64,000 nucleotides of DNA from Comamonas granuli NBRC 101663 (GTDB lineage Bacteria > Pseudomonadota > Gammaproteobacteria > Burkholderiales > Burkholderiaceae_C): NCBI RefSeq assembly GCF_000739995.1, contig NZ_BBJX01000007.1, positions 62,001 to 126,000 on the forward strand. The letters are read 5' to 3'. The translations under genes and the position numbers were made by a program. Shown here piece by piece: positions 54,437 through 62,480 of the stretch (its first letter is position 1; every line of letters starts with the position of its first letter). The notes below the pieces were generated by a model. That model ran no database searches, had not been told where the DNA came from, and saw nothing but the letters and a program-made list of their open reading frames with translations.

Positions 54437-55177
54437 ATGCTGCCGTTGCGCGCCGCCTGGCACCATCCCCTGTTCCGCCAGGGCGCGGCCGACATGATCG
54501 GGCCGGGCCTGGGCATTGCCGCCTGGGGCCTGGTCACGGGCGTGGCCATGGTCAAGAGCGGCATGTCGATCCCCGTGGCCGTGCTCATGTCCCTGCTCGT
54601 GTATGCCGGCAGTGCGCAACTGGCCGTCATCCCCCTGCTGGCCGCCGGGGCGCCGCTGTGGGTGATCTGGCTCACCGCGGCCTGCGTCAATCTGCGCTTC
54701 GTCATCTTCAGCAGCCTGTGGCGCGCCTATTTCCAGCACCTGCCGCTGCGCCACCGGCTGGCGATCGGTTATTTCAGCGGTGACGTCATCTTCGTCGCCT
54801 TCATCCAGCGCTTTCCCGATCCGCGCCCGGGGCCGGGGCAGCTGCCGTTTTTCTGGGGGGCGGCCGGGCTCAACTGGGTGGCGTGGCAGGTGCCGTCCAT
54901 CCTGGGCATCGTCCTGGCGCACGCGATTCCGCTCTCCTGGGGCCTGGGCTTTGCCGGGGTGCTGGCGCTGCTCGGGGTGCTGCTCTCGCTGCTCGTGGAC
55001 CGCGCAAGCTGGGTGGCCACCGGCGTCGCGGCGACGGCGGCCATCGCCGCCTTCGCGCTGCCGCTCAAGCTCAATATCCTGGTGGCCATCGCCGCGGCCG
55101 TGGCCGCCGGGCTGTGCATCGAGGCCCTGGAGGCGCAGCGTGCGCCGCCGCCGCACCGCAGGGAGTCCCAGCCATGA
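54437..55177 (+). CDS. azlC: AzlC-family branched-chain amino acid exporter, large subunit
   Basis: A 246-residue inner-membrane permease with seven or so helices; with AzlD it exports branched-chain amino acids (BrnFE/AzlCD/YgaZH type). Landmarks: GPGLGIAAWGLVTGVAMVKSGM, LMSLLVYAGSAQLAVIPLLAAGAPLWVIWLTAACVNLRFVIFSSLW-type core (GSAQ and N-L-R-F), and YFSGDVIFVAF. The stop overlaps the azlD start by 4 bases. The substrate is assigned from family knowledge. Confidence 0.92.
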   Translation: MLPLRAAWHHPLFRQGAADMIGPGLGIAAWGLVTGVAMVKSGMSIPVAVLMSLLVYAGSAQLAVIPLLAAGAPLWVIWLTAACVNLRFVIFSSLWRAYFQHLPLRHRLAIGYFSGDVIFVAFIQRFPDPRPGPGQLPFFWGAAGLNWVAWQVPSILGIVLAHAIPLSWGLGFAGVLALLGVLLSLLVDRASWVATGVAATAAIAAFALPLKLNILVAIAAAVAAGLCIEALEAQRAPPPHRRESQP

Positions 55178-55509
55178 ACGATGCCTTCTGGGAACCCCTG
55201 CTGGCCATTGCCGGCCTGACCGTGATCACCGTGGTGGCGCGCGCCTTTTTCATGATGCCCGAGCAGGAAATCCCCATGCCCGGCTGGCTGCGCCGCGGAC
55301 TCAAGTTCGCGCCCCTGGCCGCGCTCACCGCGGTGATCGCCCCCGAGGTCCTGATGGCGCAGGGCGCGTTGATCGGCACCTGGCAGGATGCGCGCCTGCC
55401 CGCTGTGGCCTGTGCCGTGGCCTGGTACTTCTTCCGGCGCGGCATCCTGGGCACCATCGTCGTCGGCATGCTGGTCTACCTGCCCCTGCACATCGGCCTG
55501 GGGTGGTAG
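55174..55509 (+). CDS. azlD: AzlD-family branched-chain amino acid exporter, small subunit
   Basis: A 111-residue membrane protein with three or four helices, partner of AzlC. Features: LAIAGLTVITVVARAFFMMP, LRRGLKFAPLAALTAVIAPEVLM, and the final GILGTIVVGMLVYLPLHIGLG. Length and order behind azlC (ATGA overlap) are standard. Last gene of the def-fmt cluster. Confidence 0.93.
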   Translation: MNDAFWEPLLAIAGLTVITVVARAFFMMPEQEIPMPGWLRRGLKFAPLAALTAVIAPEVLMAQGALIGTWQDARLPAVACAVAWYFFRRGILGTIVVGMLVYLPLHIGLGW

Positions 55510-55519
55510 GGCGGGTGCC

Positions 55520-55525
55520 TACAAT
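55520..55525 (+). promoter_or_regulatory. Candidate -10 of pgk
   Basis: TACAAT in the 66-base gap before pgk, 50 bases upstream of the ATG. No convincing -35. Confidence 0.45.
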
Positions 55526-55575
55526 CCACCCGGTCCGCCGGTGCGGCCCGTCTGTCCACTTCCCTTCTTCGAGCC

Positions 55576-56769
55576 ATGAACATTCTTCGCTTTTCCGACC
55601 TGTGCGCCCAGGACCGCGTGCGCGGCCAGCGCGTCTTCATCCGTGCCGACCTGAACGTGCCGCTGGATGCCCAGGGCGCCATCACCGAGGATACGCGCAT
55701 CCGTGCCTCGGTGCCCTGCATCCGCATGGCGCTGGATGCGGGCGCTGCCGTCATGGTCACCAGCCACCTGGGCCGGCCGACCGAAGGTGAGTTCAAGCCC
55801 GAGGATTCGCTGGCGCCCGTGGCCCGGCGCCTGGCCGAACTGCTGGGCCGCGAGGTGCCCCTGGTCGCGGGCTGGGTCGATGGGGTGCAGGTCGCGCCAG
55901 GGCAGGTCGTGCTGCTGGAGAACTGCCGCGTCAACAAAGGCGAGAAGAAGAACAGCGAAGCACTGGCGCGCAAGATGGCGCAGCTGTGCGACATCTTCGT
56001 GAACGACGCCTTCGGCACGGCGCACCGCGCCGAGGGCACGACCTACGGCATCGCCCAGTTCGCCCCGATCGCCTGCGCTGGCCCGCTGCTGGCCGCCGAG
56101 ATCGATGCCATCGGCAAGGCGCTGGCCCACCCGCGCCGGCCGCTGGCGGCCATCGTGGCGGGCTCCAAGGTTTCGACCAAGCTCACCATCCTGCAAAGCC
56201 TGGCCCGCAACGTGGACCAGCTCATCGTCGGCGGCGGCATCGCCAACACCTTCATGCTGGCTGCCGGCCTGCCCATCGGCAAGAGCCTGGCCGAGGCCGA
56301 CCTGGTGGGCGAGGCCCGGGCGGTGATCGAAGCCATGAAGGCCCGCGGTGCCGAGGTGCCCATCCCCACCGACGTGGTGGTCGCCAAGACCTTTGCCGCC
56401 GATGCCCCGGCCACAGTGAAGCGGGCCACCGACGTGCAGGACGACGACCTGATCCTGGACATCGGCCCCGAGACGGCCGCGCGCCTGGCGGCGCAGCTCA
56501 AGGGGGCGGGCACCATCGTCTGGAACGGGCCGGTGGGGGTGTTCGAGTTCGAGGCCTTTGCCCAGGGCACGCGCGCGATCGCCCAGGCCATTGCCGCATC
56601 CTCGGCCTTCAGCATTGCCGGGGGTGGCGATACCCTGGCGGCGATTGCCAAATTCGGCATTGAAAAGGACGTGGGTTATATCTCCACGGGCGGCGGCGCT
56701 TTCCTGGAGGTGCTCGAAGGTAAAACCCTGCCGGCATTTGAAATCCTGGAAAAACGCGCGGCAGGCTGA
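55576..56769 (+). CDS. pgk: Phosphoglycerate kinase
   Basis: A 397-residue glycolytic/gluconeogenic enzyme converting 1,3-bisphosphoglycerate and ADP to 3-phosphoglycerate and ATP. Substrate motif RADLNVPL (23-30), [11 protein letters not shown], the basic patch around [11 protein letters not shown], hinge [13 protein letters not shown] site [11 protein letters not shown], and C-terminal [13 protein letters not shown] ... [15 protein letters not shown]. Full length. It belongs to a loose glycolysis cluster with pyk and fba, here interrupted by two lipoprotein genes and two phosphatase genes. Confidence 0.97.
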   Translation: MNILRFSDLCAQDRVRGQRVFIRADLNVPLDAQGAITEDTRIRASVPCIRMALDAGAAVMVTSHLGRPTEGEFKPEDSLAPVARRLAELLGREVPLVAGWVDGVQVAPGQVVLLENCRVNKGEKKNSEALARKMAQLCDIFVNDAFGTAHRAEGTTYGIAQFAPIACAGPLLAAEIDAIGKALAHPRRPLAAIVAGSKVSTKLTILQSLARNVDQLIVGGGIANTFMLAAGLPIGKSLAEADLVGEARAVIEAMKARGAEVPIPTDVVVAKTFAADAPATVKRATDVQDDDLILDIGPETAARLAAQLKGAGTIVWNGPVGVFEFEAFAQGTRAIAQAIAASSAFSIAGGGDTLAAIAKFGIEKDVGYISTGGGAFLEVLEGKTLPAFEILEKRAAG

Positions 56770-56833
56770 ACAAACCCCCTGCCGTGAAACGGCCCGTTAC
56801 AGCTTGCAGGGGCGCTGTGACAAAAACAACAAA

Positions 56834-56870
56834 GCGTCTGCGCTTGGGCGCAGTTAGCGCATCTTTTTCT
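56834..56870 (+). terminator. Probable Rho-independent terminator after pgk
   Basis: Hairpin CTGCGC-TTGG-GCGCAG (56838-56853) extended by outer GCG/CGC pairs, followed by ATCTTTTTCTTGTTTTTG. The stem is imperfect; the T-rich end is clear. Confidence 0.55.
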
Positions 56871-56965
56871 TGTTTTTGTTGAGGACAGCGCCCAAAATCA
56901 TTTTCAATCGCGTAGTGGCCCGCTTTCCAGGCTTTCTACCGTTCCAAGTCCGTAGGAGGGAAATC

Positions 56966-57649
56966 ATGGCATTTTCAAGGGCAGTCAGCCTGGCCGTTCT
57001 GGCCGGTGCTGTGGCAACAATGGTGGGTTGCGCCAACCGGGCACCCATTCCGCTGGCCGAGAATTTTGAGCTGACCGTGCAGCCCAAGGTCCGCTCTGCC
57101 GGGCACTGGGAGCTGGTGTCGCGCGATGTCGTCGCCCAGACCCTGGCAACCCTGGAGAGGGCGGGCGTGGCGCCCGGCACGCCGCTGCATGTGGCGCTGC
57201 CGCCCAACCCCAGCGCCTTTGACGTGGGTTTCCGTGATTTCCTCATCACCCAGTTGGTGCAGAGCGGCGCCGTGGTGGATCAGATGCCCGGCCAGGCGCT
57301 GGACGTGACCTACCACGCACAGCTCGTGCGCCACAACAGCGAGCGCCCGCACTTCATCCCCGGCCAGTTCACCATGATCGCCGCGGGATTGATGGCCGCC
57401 TATGGCCTGCGCCATGAGCACCTGGATGCCCAGCTGGCAGGGGCCCTGGGCCTCGCAGTGGCGGCCGATTACGGCGCCAGCGTCAACTCCGGCGGGCCGA
57501 CCCATACCGAAATGATCCTGACCACCACGGTGGCACGCGGCGGCCAGTACGTGGCGCGCAAGACCGATGTGTATTACCTGGAAAACGCCGACACGCCCCT
57601 GTTCGTGCGTCCTTCCAAGGGCGTCAACATGAAGGTGGTGTCGCAATGA
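56966..57649 (+). CDS. Lipoprotein of unknown function, partner of the FlgO-like gene
   Basis: A 227-residue lipoprotein (lipobox MVGC, Cys22) with a ribosome site TAGGAGGG 6 bases before the ATG at 56966. The mature part (HWELVSRDVVAQTLATLERAG, PSAFDVGFRDFLITQLVQSGAVVDQMPGQALDVTYHAQLV-type block, GGQYVARKTDVYYLENADTPLFV) matches no family I can name. The stop overlaps the next gene's ATG, so the two lipoproteins are made together. In other bacteria FlgO is linked to a second lipoprotein FlgP; this one does not obviously resemble it. Confidence 0.75.
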   Translation: MAFSRAVSLAVLAGAVATMVGCANRAPIPLAENFELTVQPKVRSAGHWELVSRDVVAQTLATLERAGVAPGTPLHVALPPNPSAFDVGFRDFLITQLVQSGAVVDQMPGQALDVTYHAQLVRHNSERPHFIPGQFTMIAAGLMAAYGLRHEHLDAQLAGALGLAVAADYGASVNSGGPTHTEMILTTTVARGGQYVARKTDVYYLENADTPLFVRPSKGVNMKVVSQ

Positions 57650-58206
57650 GCATGAAGACCTCTGCACTCTGGGCCGCCCTGGCTGCTGCACTGCTCGCGG
57701 GCTGTGCCAACAACAACGCGCCGGTGCGTGCCGAACCCACCTACCAGGAAGCGGCCAGCAGCCAGTTCCTGCAGGCCAACGCCGCTGCCGTGGACAAGCT
57801 CACCGCCGGGTTCGACGTGCAATCCCTGGCTGGCGCTCCGGTGCTGGTGGCCACGGTGGTCAACGTCAACGACCTGAGCCGCGCCGCGCCCCTGGGCCGC
57901 ACGCTCTCCGAGCAGTACGCCTCCGCTCTCTCGGGCAAGGGCTTCAATGTGAGGGAAATCAAGCTGCGCGGTGATGTGTTCGTCAAGGAAGGCACGGGCG
58001 AATTGCTGCTGTCGCGCGAGATCAAGGACATTGCGCGCAACCAGAACGCCGCGCTGGTCCTCGTGGGCACCTATTCGGCCGCCGCCAATCTCACCTACGT
58101 GAGCCTCAAGCTCGTGCGCACCGAGGACAGCCGCATAGTGCGCGGGCATGACTACGCCCTGCCCAACGACCGCGACGTGCAGCGCATGCTGGCAGTGCCC
58201 CGCTGA
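57646..58206 (+). CDS. FlgO-domain outer-membrane lipoprotein
   Basis: A 186-residue lipoprotein (lipobox LAGC, Cys20) with a FlgO-type domain: AAAVDKLTAGFDVQSLAGAPVLVATVVNVNDL-type segment, LGRTLSEQYASALSGKGFNVREIKLRGDVFVKEGTGELLLSRE, and ALVLVGTYSAAANLTYVSLKLV. In Vibrio FlgO helps flagellar assembly and stability; many FlgO-domain proteins are not linked to flagella, as no flagellar gene is seen here. It is followed by a strong terminator, so the two-gene unit ends here. Confidence 0.82.
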   Translation: MSMKTSALWAALAAALLAGCANNNAPVRAEPTYQEAASSQFLQANAAAVDKLTAGFDVQSLAGAPVLVATVVNVNDLSRAAPLGRTLSEQYASALSGKGFNVREIKLRGDVFVKEGTGELLLSREIKDIARNQNAALVLVGTYSAAANLTYVSLKLVRTEDSRIVRGHDYALPNDRDVQRMLAVPR

Positions 58207-58240
58207 CAGCGCGCCGCTCCAGGCGCACCGTCTCGCACCA

Positions 58241-58263
58241 GGCCGTCTCTGACGGCCTTTTTT
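58241..58263 (+). terminator. Rho-independent terminator after the lipoprotein pair
   Basis: Perfect 7-base stem GGCCGTC-TCT-GACGGCC followed by TTTTTT. Textbook form. Confidence 0.9.
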
Positions 58264-58290
58264 CTGCGCGGCGGCCGTGTCTTGTTGTGT

Positions 58291-58334
58291 CGATGTAACT
58301 GAATCCGTGCAAAAATAGAAACCCGATTACATCG
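58291..58334. promoter_or_regulatory. Inverted repeat in the pyk leader/promoter
   Basis: Perfect 8-base arms CGATGTAA (58291-58298) and TTACATCG (58327-58334), 28 bases apart, flanking an AT-rich stretch (GCAAAAATAGAAACC) that could contain the -10. The half-sites recall TGTAA/TTACA sites of sugar-responsive RpiR regulators such as HexR, but the spacing is different. Confidence 0.35.
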
Positions 58335-58347
58335 TCAGGGAGCCCCC

Positions 58348-59790
58348 ATGTCCGTGTCACCGCGCCGCGCCACCAAGATCGTGGCCACCCTCGGCCCCGC
58401 ATCGAGTGATGCGGGCCTGCTCGAGAAGATGATCACCGCCGGCCTGAACGTCGTGCGGCTGAATTTCAGCCATGGAACGGCGCAGGACCACATCGACCGT
58501 GCGCGCATGGTGCGCGAGGCCGCGCAGCGTGCCGGGCGCGAGGTGGCCATCATCGCCGACCTGCAGGGCCCCAAGATCCGCGTGGGCAAATTTGCCGAGG
58601 GCAAGGTGCTGCTGGAGGCGGGTGCGCCCTTCATCCTCGACGCCTCGCGCACCGAGCCGGGCGACCAGGAGGGCGTGGGCCTGGACTACAAGGAGCTGCC
58701 GCGCGACACCCGCCCGGGCGATGTGCTGCTGCTCAACGATGGCCTGATCGTGCTGCAGGTCGAAGCCGTGCGCGGCGAGGCCGTGCACACCACGGTGCGC
58801 ATCGGCGGCGAGCTGTCGAACAACAAGGGCATCAACAAGCAGGGCGGCGGCCTGTCGGCGCCTGCCCTGACGGCCAAGGACATGGAGGACATCCGCACCG
58901 CCATGGGCCTGCAGGCCGACTACGTGGCCGTGAGCTTCCCCAAGAACGCCACCGACATGGAAATGGCCCGCCAGCTGTGCAATGTGGCGGCCGCGCCCCT
59001 GCGCCACCGGCCGGGCCTGATTGCCAAGATCGAGCGCGCCGAGGCCATTCCGCGGCTGGAGGAAATCCTGCGCGCCAGCGACGGCATCATGGTCGCGCGC
59101 GGCGACCTGGCCGTGGAGGTGGGCAATGCGGCCGTGCCGGCGCTGCAGAAAAAGATGATCCGCATGGCGCGCGACATGGACAAGGTCGTCATCACCGCCA
59201 CGCAGATGATGGAGAGCATGATCACCAACCCCGTGCCCACGCGCGCCGAGGTCAGCGACGTGGCCAACGCCGTGCTCGACGGCACGGACGCCGTGATGCT
59301 CAGCGCGGAAACCGCCGCGGGCCGTTATCCCCTGGAGACGGTGCAGGAAATGGCCAAGATCTGCGCAGCCGCCGAGGCAGCCGAAGACAGCCAGCTCGAC
59401 GCCGATTTTTCCGGCCGCAGTTTTGCCAGCATCGACCAGTCCATCGCCATGGGCGCGCTGTTCACCGCGCACCACCTGGGTGCCAAGGCCATCGTGGCCA
59501 TGACGGAAAGCGGCTCGACCGCCCTGTGGATGAGCCGCCACCGCATCCACATCCCCATCTACGCTCTCACACCCAAGGTGGCGACGCAGCGCCGCATGGC
59601 CTTGTACCGCAATGTGCGTCCGCTGCTCATGGATACCAGCGCCGATCGCGACACCGCCCTGGAGCAGGCGGAGCGGCATCTCAAGGAGCGCGGCATCGTC
59701 GCCAGCGGCGACGTCTACGCCATCACCTGCGGCGAACCCATGGGTGCGCCAGGCGGGACCAATATGCTGAAGATCTGCCGAGCCACCTGA
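58348..59790 (+). CDS. pyk: Pyruvate kinase
   Basis: A 480-residue glycolytic enzyme making pyruvate and ATP from phosphoenolpyruvate. Motifs: RRATKIVATLGPASS, NFSHGT, IADLQGPKIRVGKF, the signature DGIMVARGDLAVEVG with catalytic Lys in LIAKIERAEA, ITATQMMESMI, and EVSDVANAVLDGTDAVMLSAETAAG. The C-terminal allosteric domain is present (MTESGSTALWMSRHRIHIPIYALTPK). Length standard. The 3' end overlaps the convergent PAP2 gene by 68 bases. Confidence 0.97.
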   Translation: MSVSPRRATKIVATLGPASSDAGLLEKMITAGLNVVRLNFSHGTAQDHIDRARMVREAAQRAGREVAIIADLQGPKIRVGKFAEGKVLLEAGAPFILDASRTEPGDQEGVGLDYKELPRDTRPGDVLLLNDGLIVLQVEAVRGEAVHTTVRIGGELSNNKGINKQGGGLSAPALTAKDMEDIRTAMGLQADYVAVSFPKNATDMEMARQLCNVAAAPLRHRPGLIAKIERAEAIPRLEEILRASDGIMVARGDLAVEVGNAAVPALQKKMIRMARDMDKVVITATQMMESMITNPVPTRAEVSDVANAVLDGTDAVMLSAETAAGRYPLETVQEMAKICAAAEAAEDSQLDADFSGRSFASIDQSIAMGALFTAHHLGAKAIVAMTESGSTALWMSRHRIHIPIYALTPKVATQRRMALYRNVRPLLMDTSADRDTALEQAERHLKERGIVASGDVYAITCGEPMGAPGGTNMLKICRAT

Positions 59791-60304
59791 GCTGCAGGGG
59801 CAGCAGGGCCCTGGCGCCATAGGCGCAGGTCAGGCCGACCCCTGCGCCGGCCAGCACATCCGAAGGGAAATGCAGCCCCAGGCAGACGCGGCTCCAGGCG
59901 ACCATGCCGGCAAACAGCAGGGCGGTCCATGCCGCCACGCACCTGCGGCAGGTGAACTGCAGGGCGCAGGCAAAGGCAAACGCCGTGGCGGCGTGCATGC
60001 TGGGAAAGCCCGGGCGCGGGCCTTGCGCCACCCACTGGATGCCCAGGCCCCATTGCGCCGGCCGGGGAAAGGGAATCCACAGGCGCAGGCAGTACACCGT
60101 GCACCAGGCCAGCGCCAGGGCCGTCAGGCAGCCGAGCAGTGCGCGGTGCGCCCGGCGTGGTTCCCTGCGCATGGCCAGGGTCAGCAGCGCCAGCAGCAGG
60201 ACGGCCTCGGCGCTGGAGGCGATACGCGCCAGAAACACCAGCGCGGGCGCCGTGCCGGGGCCGGCATTGATCCACTGGAACAGGAGCAGGTCAAGCGGCA
60301 GCAT
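59723..60304 (-). CDS. PAP2-family membrane phosphatase (distal)
   Basis: A 193-residue membrane protein with five or six helices. PAP2 motifs: LRLWIPFPRP (K/R...RP), GFPSMHAAT (PSGH variant, PSMH) and SRVCLGLHFPSDVLAG (SR...H...D, complete). The substrate could be undecaprenyl diphosphate, phosphatidate or lipid A. The ATG at 60304 overlaps the previous phosphatase by 14 bases; a GTG at 60322 would give 6 more residues. The last 22 codons overlap pyk on the opposite strand. Confidence 0.85.
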   Translation of the reverse strand: MLPLDLLLFQWINAGPGTAPALVFLARIASSAEAVLLLALLTLAMRREPRRAHRALLGCLTALALAWCTVYCLRLWIPFPRPAQWGLGIQWVAQGPRPGFPSMHAATAFAFACALQFTCRRCVAAWTALLFAGMVAWSRVCLGLHFPSDVLAGAGVGLTCAYGARALLPLQLRWLGRSSAYWSRLAHPWVRRR

Positions 60305-61037
60305 CGCCGGACAGGCTGTCACGGGCCGGGCGGCGGGGGCGCCGCTGCTGCACCTGGATACCGAGATCCACGAGCCAGGCAGTGCACCAGCACAGCCATC
60401 CGGTCCAGAGGGTGTGGCTCAGAAAATGGGCGCCGCGCACCTGCTGGGCCCAGCCCAGCAGCAACCCCGCCAGCAGGGTGGCGACCAGCCATGCCTGGGC
60501 GGCCGGGGGGCGCTGGCGCCGCAGTGCAAAAAAGCCGCCAAAAAAGGCAAATCCGGCCGACGCGTGTCCGGCCGGAAAGCACTTGCCGCCGCCGCCATCG
60601 AGAGCGCCCAGGGCCCAGTGGGAGACGTGGCGCGCCACGCCGCCAAATTCGGACAAATCCCAGGGGCAACTGGTGCTGCTGGTGTACTTGAGTGTGCTGA
60701 CCACGGCCAGCGACAGCAGGGTGGTGGCCGCCAGTTGAATGCGTGCGCCGCGGCTGGTGCCGCGCAAGGGCCCCAGGGGCAGCCAGATGGACGCGATCAG
60801 CACGGCGACCAGCACCCATGCCAGGCGGCGTGCGAGCTCGTGCATGACGCCGACGAGGAACCAGTGCTCGCGCAGGGGAAAGCCAGAAGGGTTGCCGAAC
60901 CACCGGGCCACGGGCAGATCCAGGCCGCTGGCGTCCCATGCGAGCATGCACACCAGCCAGGCGACGGTCCAGAACAGGATGCGCACATGGCCTGCTGCAG
61001 GAAGGGGCATGGTGGCGGCTTCGGCGGTCGTCTTCAT
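60291..61037 (-). CDS. PAP2-family membrane phosphatase (proximal)
   Basis: A 248-residue membrane protein of another PAP2 branch: VVSTLKYTSSTSCPWDLSEFGG, GGKCFPAGHASAGFAFFGGFF (PAGHAS) and RGAHFLSHTLWTGWL. The KY.S...CPWDL form is that of LpxE/EptA-linked or dgkA-linked phosphatases. The final Asp of the third motif is replaced by Thr/Trp (SHTLWTGWL), typical of this branch. Membrane segments at about 18-38, 70-88, 100-118, 172-190, 200-215. First of two tandem PAP2 genes. Substrate unknown. Confidence 0.85.
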   Translation of the reverse strand: MKTTAEAATMPLPAAGHVRILFWTVAWLVCMLAWDASGLDLPVARWFGNPSGFPLREHWFLVGVMHELARRLAWVLVAVLIASIWLPLGPLRGTSRGARIQLAATTLLSLAVVSTLKYTSSTSCPWDLSEFGGVARHVSHWALGALDGGGGKCFPAGHASAGFAFFGGFFALRRQRPPAAQAWLVATLLAGLLLGWAQQVRGAHFLSHTLWTGWLCWCTAWLVDLGIQVQQRRPRRPARDSLSGDAAA

Positions 61038-61120
61038 GCTGCCATCCTAGGCCACCAGAATTAACGAGCCATTAACCCGGTGGTGCGCTGCGCGAAGGCC
61101 GGGCCCGCAGGCATGGCGGA

Positions 61121-61126
61121 TAGAAT
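61121..61126 (+). promoter_or_regulatory. Candidate -10 of fba
   Basis: TAGAAT 60 bases before the fba ATG, in the gap divergent from the phosphatase pair. No clear -35. Confidence 0.4.
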
Positions 61127-61186
61127 TGCGAGTTACGGAGCGGTTACAGCCCACCGCACTTCTCATATTTTCCCGGACCGACCACC

Positions 61187-62251
61187 ATGCCCCTCGTCTC
61201 GATGCGCGAACTGCTGGACCACGCCGCCGAATGCGGCTATGGCATCCCTGCCTTCAACGTCAACAATCTGGAGCAAGTCCAGGCCGTGATGGCCGCCGCC
61301 GATGAAGTGGGCGCGCCGGTCATCCTGCAGGCCAGCGCCGGCGCGCGCAAGTACGCGGGCGAGAGTTTCATCAAACACCTGATTGCCGCCGCCTCCGAGG
61401 CCTATCCGCACATTCCGTTGGTGATGCACCAGGACCACGGCACCAGCCCTGCCATCTGCGAGGGCGCTCTCCAGCTGGGTTTTGGCTCGGTCATGATGGA
61501 CGGCAGCCTCAAGGAGGATGGCAAGACGCCCGCCGACTTCGAGTACAACGTGCGCGTGACGCGCCAGGTCGTCGAAATGGCCCACCGCATCGGCGCCACC
61601 GTCGAGGGCGAGCTCGGCTGCCTGGGCAGCCTGGAGACCGGCGAGGCGGGTGAAGAGGACGGCATTGGCGCCGTGGGCAAGCTCAGCCACGCCCAGATGC
61701 TGACCGACCCTGAGGAGGCTGCGCAGTTCGTCAAGGCCACGCAGCTCGACGCCCTGGCGATTGCCATCGGCACCAGCCACGGGGCCTACAAGTTCACGCG
61801 CCCGCCCACGGGCGACGTGCTGGCCATCTCGCGCGTCAAGGAAATCCATGCGCGCATTCCCAACACCCACCTGGTGATGCACGGCAGCTCCAGCGTGCCG
61901 CAGGATCTGCTGGCCATCATCAACCAGTACGGCGGCAAGATGAAGCAGACCTATGGCGTGCCCATCGCGGAAATCCAGGAAGCCATCAAGCACGGCGTGC
62001 GCAAGATCAACATCGACACCGACATCCGCCTGGCGATGACCGGTGCCGTGCGCAAGTTCCAGGCCGAAAACCCCGACAAGTTCGACATGCGCGAGTGGAT
62101 GAAGCCCGCGCGTGAAGCGGCCAAGGCCATTTGCAAGCAGCGCTACCTGGAGTTCGGCTGCGAGGGGCAGGCTGCCAAGATCAAGGGGGCGCCGCTCGCC
62201 GTGATGGCACAGAAATACGCTGCGGGCGCACTGGCCCAGGTGGTGAACTGA
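61187..62251 (+). CDS. fba: Fructose-bisphosphate aldolase class II
   Basis: A 354-residue zinc enzyme splitting fructose 1,6-bisphosphate. Motifs: [27 protein letters not shown] with catalytic Asp83 and zinc His84, [31 protein letters not shown] (zinc Glu), GTSHGAYKF (zinc His region), [10 protein letters not shown], and [18 protein letters not shown]. The sequence is of the class IIA/Calvin-cycle subtype, usual in beta-proteobacteria in the pgk-pyk-fba cluster. No ribosome site is strong; ACCACC precedes the ATG. A clean terminator follows. Confidence 0.97.
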   Translation: MPLVSMRELLDHAAECGYGIPAFNVNNLEQVQAVMAAADEVGAPVILQASAGARKYAGESFIKHLIAAASEAYPHIPLVMHQDHGTSPAICEGALQLGFGSVMMDGSLKEDGKTPADFEYNVRVTRQVVEMAHRIGATVEGELGCLGSLETGEAGEEDGIGAVGKLSHAQMLTDPEEAAQFVKATQLDALAIAIGTSHGAYKFTRPPTGDVLAISRVKEIHARIPNTHLVMHGSSSVPQDLLAIINQYGGKMKQTYGVPIAEIQEAIKHGVRKINIDTDIRLAMTGAVRKFQAENPDKFDMREWMKPAREAAKAICKQRYLEFGCEGQAAKIKGAPLAVMAQKYAAGALAQVVN

Positions 62252-62276
62252 CGCCCGCCGCACGACGGCGGCAAAA

Positions 62277-62306
62277 AAACGGCAGCCCGCGGGCTGCCGT
62301 TTTGCG
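62277..62306 (+). terminator. Rho-independent terminator after fba
   Basis: Stem AAACGGCAGCCC (62277-62288) with GGGCTGCCGTTT (62291-62302), 2-base loop, continuing TTGCGTTTT. Flanking A and T tracts make it bidirectional in form. Confidence 0.9.
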
Positions 62307-62388
62307 TTTTGGGGGCCTTCTCTACACGCGCATGCGAGACAGAGCGGGGCCTGTTTCTTCATGTAAGCTTGCGGTCAGTCAGCCTGTA

Positions 62389-62414
62389 CAGGCGCGCGCA
62401 GCGGTGCGCGCCTG
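62389..62414. other. Hairpin in the pntA leader
   Basis: Perfect 9-base arms CAGGCGCGC / GCGCGCCTG around an 8-base loop, overlapping a CCTGTACAGG palindrome (62383-62392). It ends 66 bases before the pntA ATG, with no T tract. Role unknown. Confidence 0.4.
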
Positions 62415-62480
62415 GTCTTCTGTGCATCCGAGCCCGCACAGGGCTTGCGCAACGATCATAAAACCTGGAGGAGATCATCC

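Noticed and set aside
58291-58334. HexR operator at pyk
   Set aside because: HexR half-sites are a few bases apart; here the arms are 28 bases apart.
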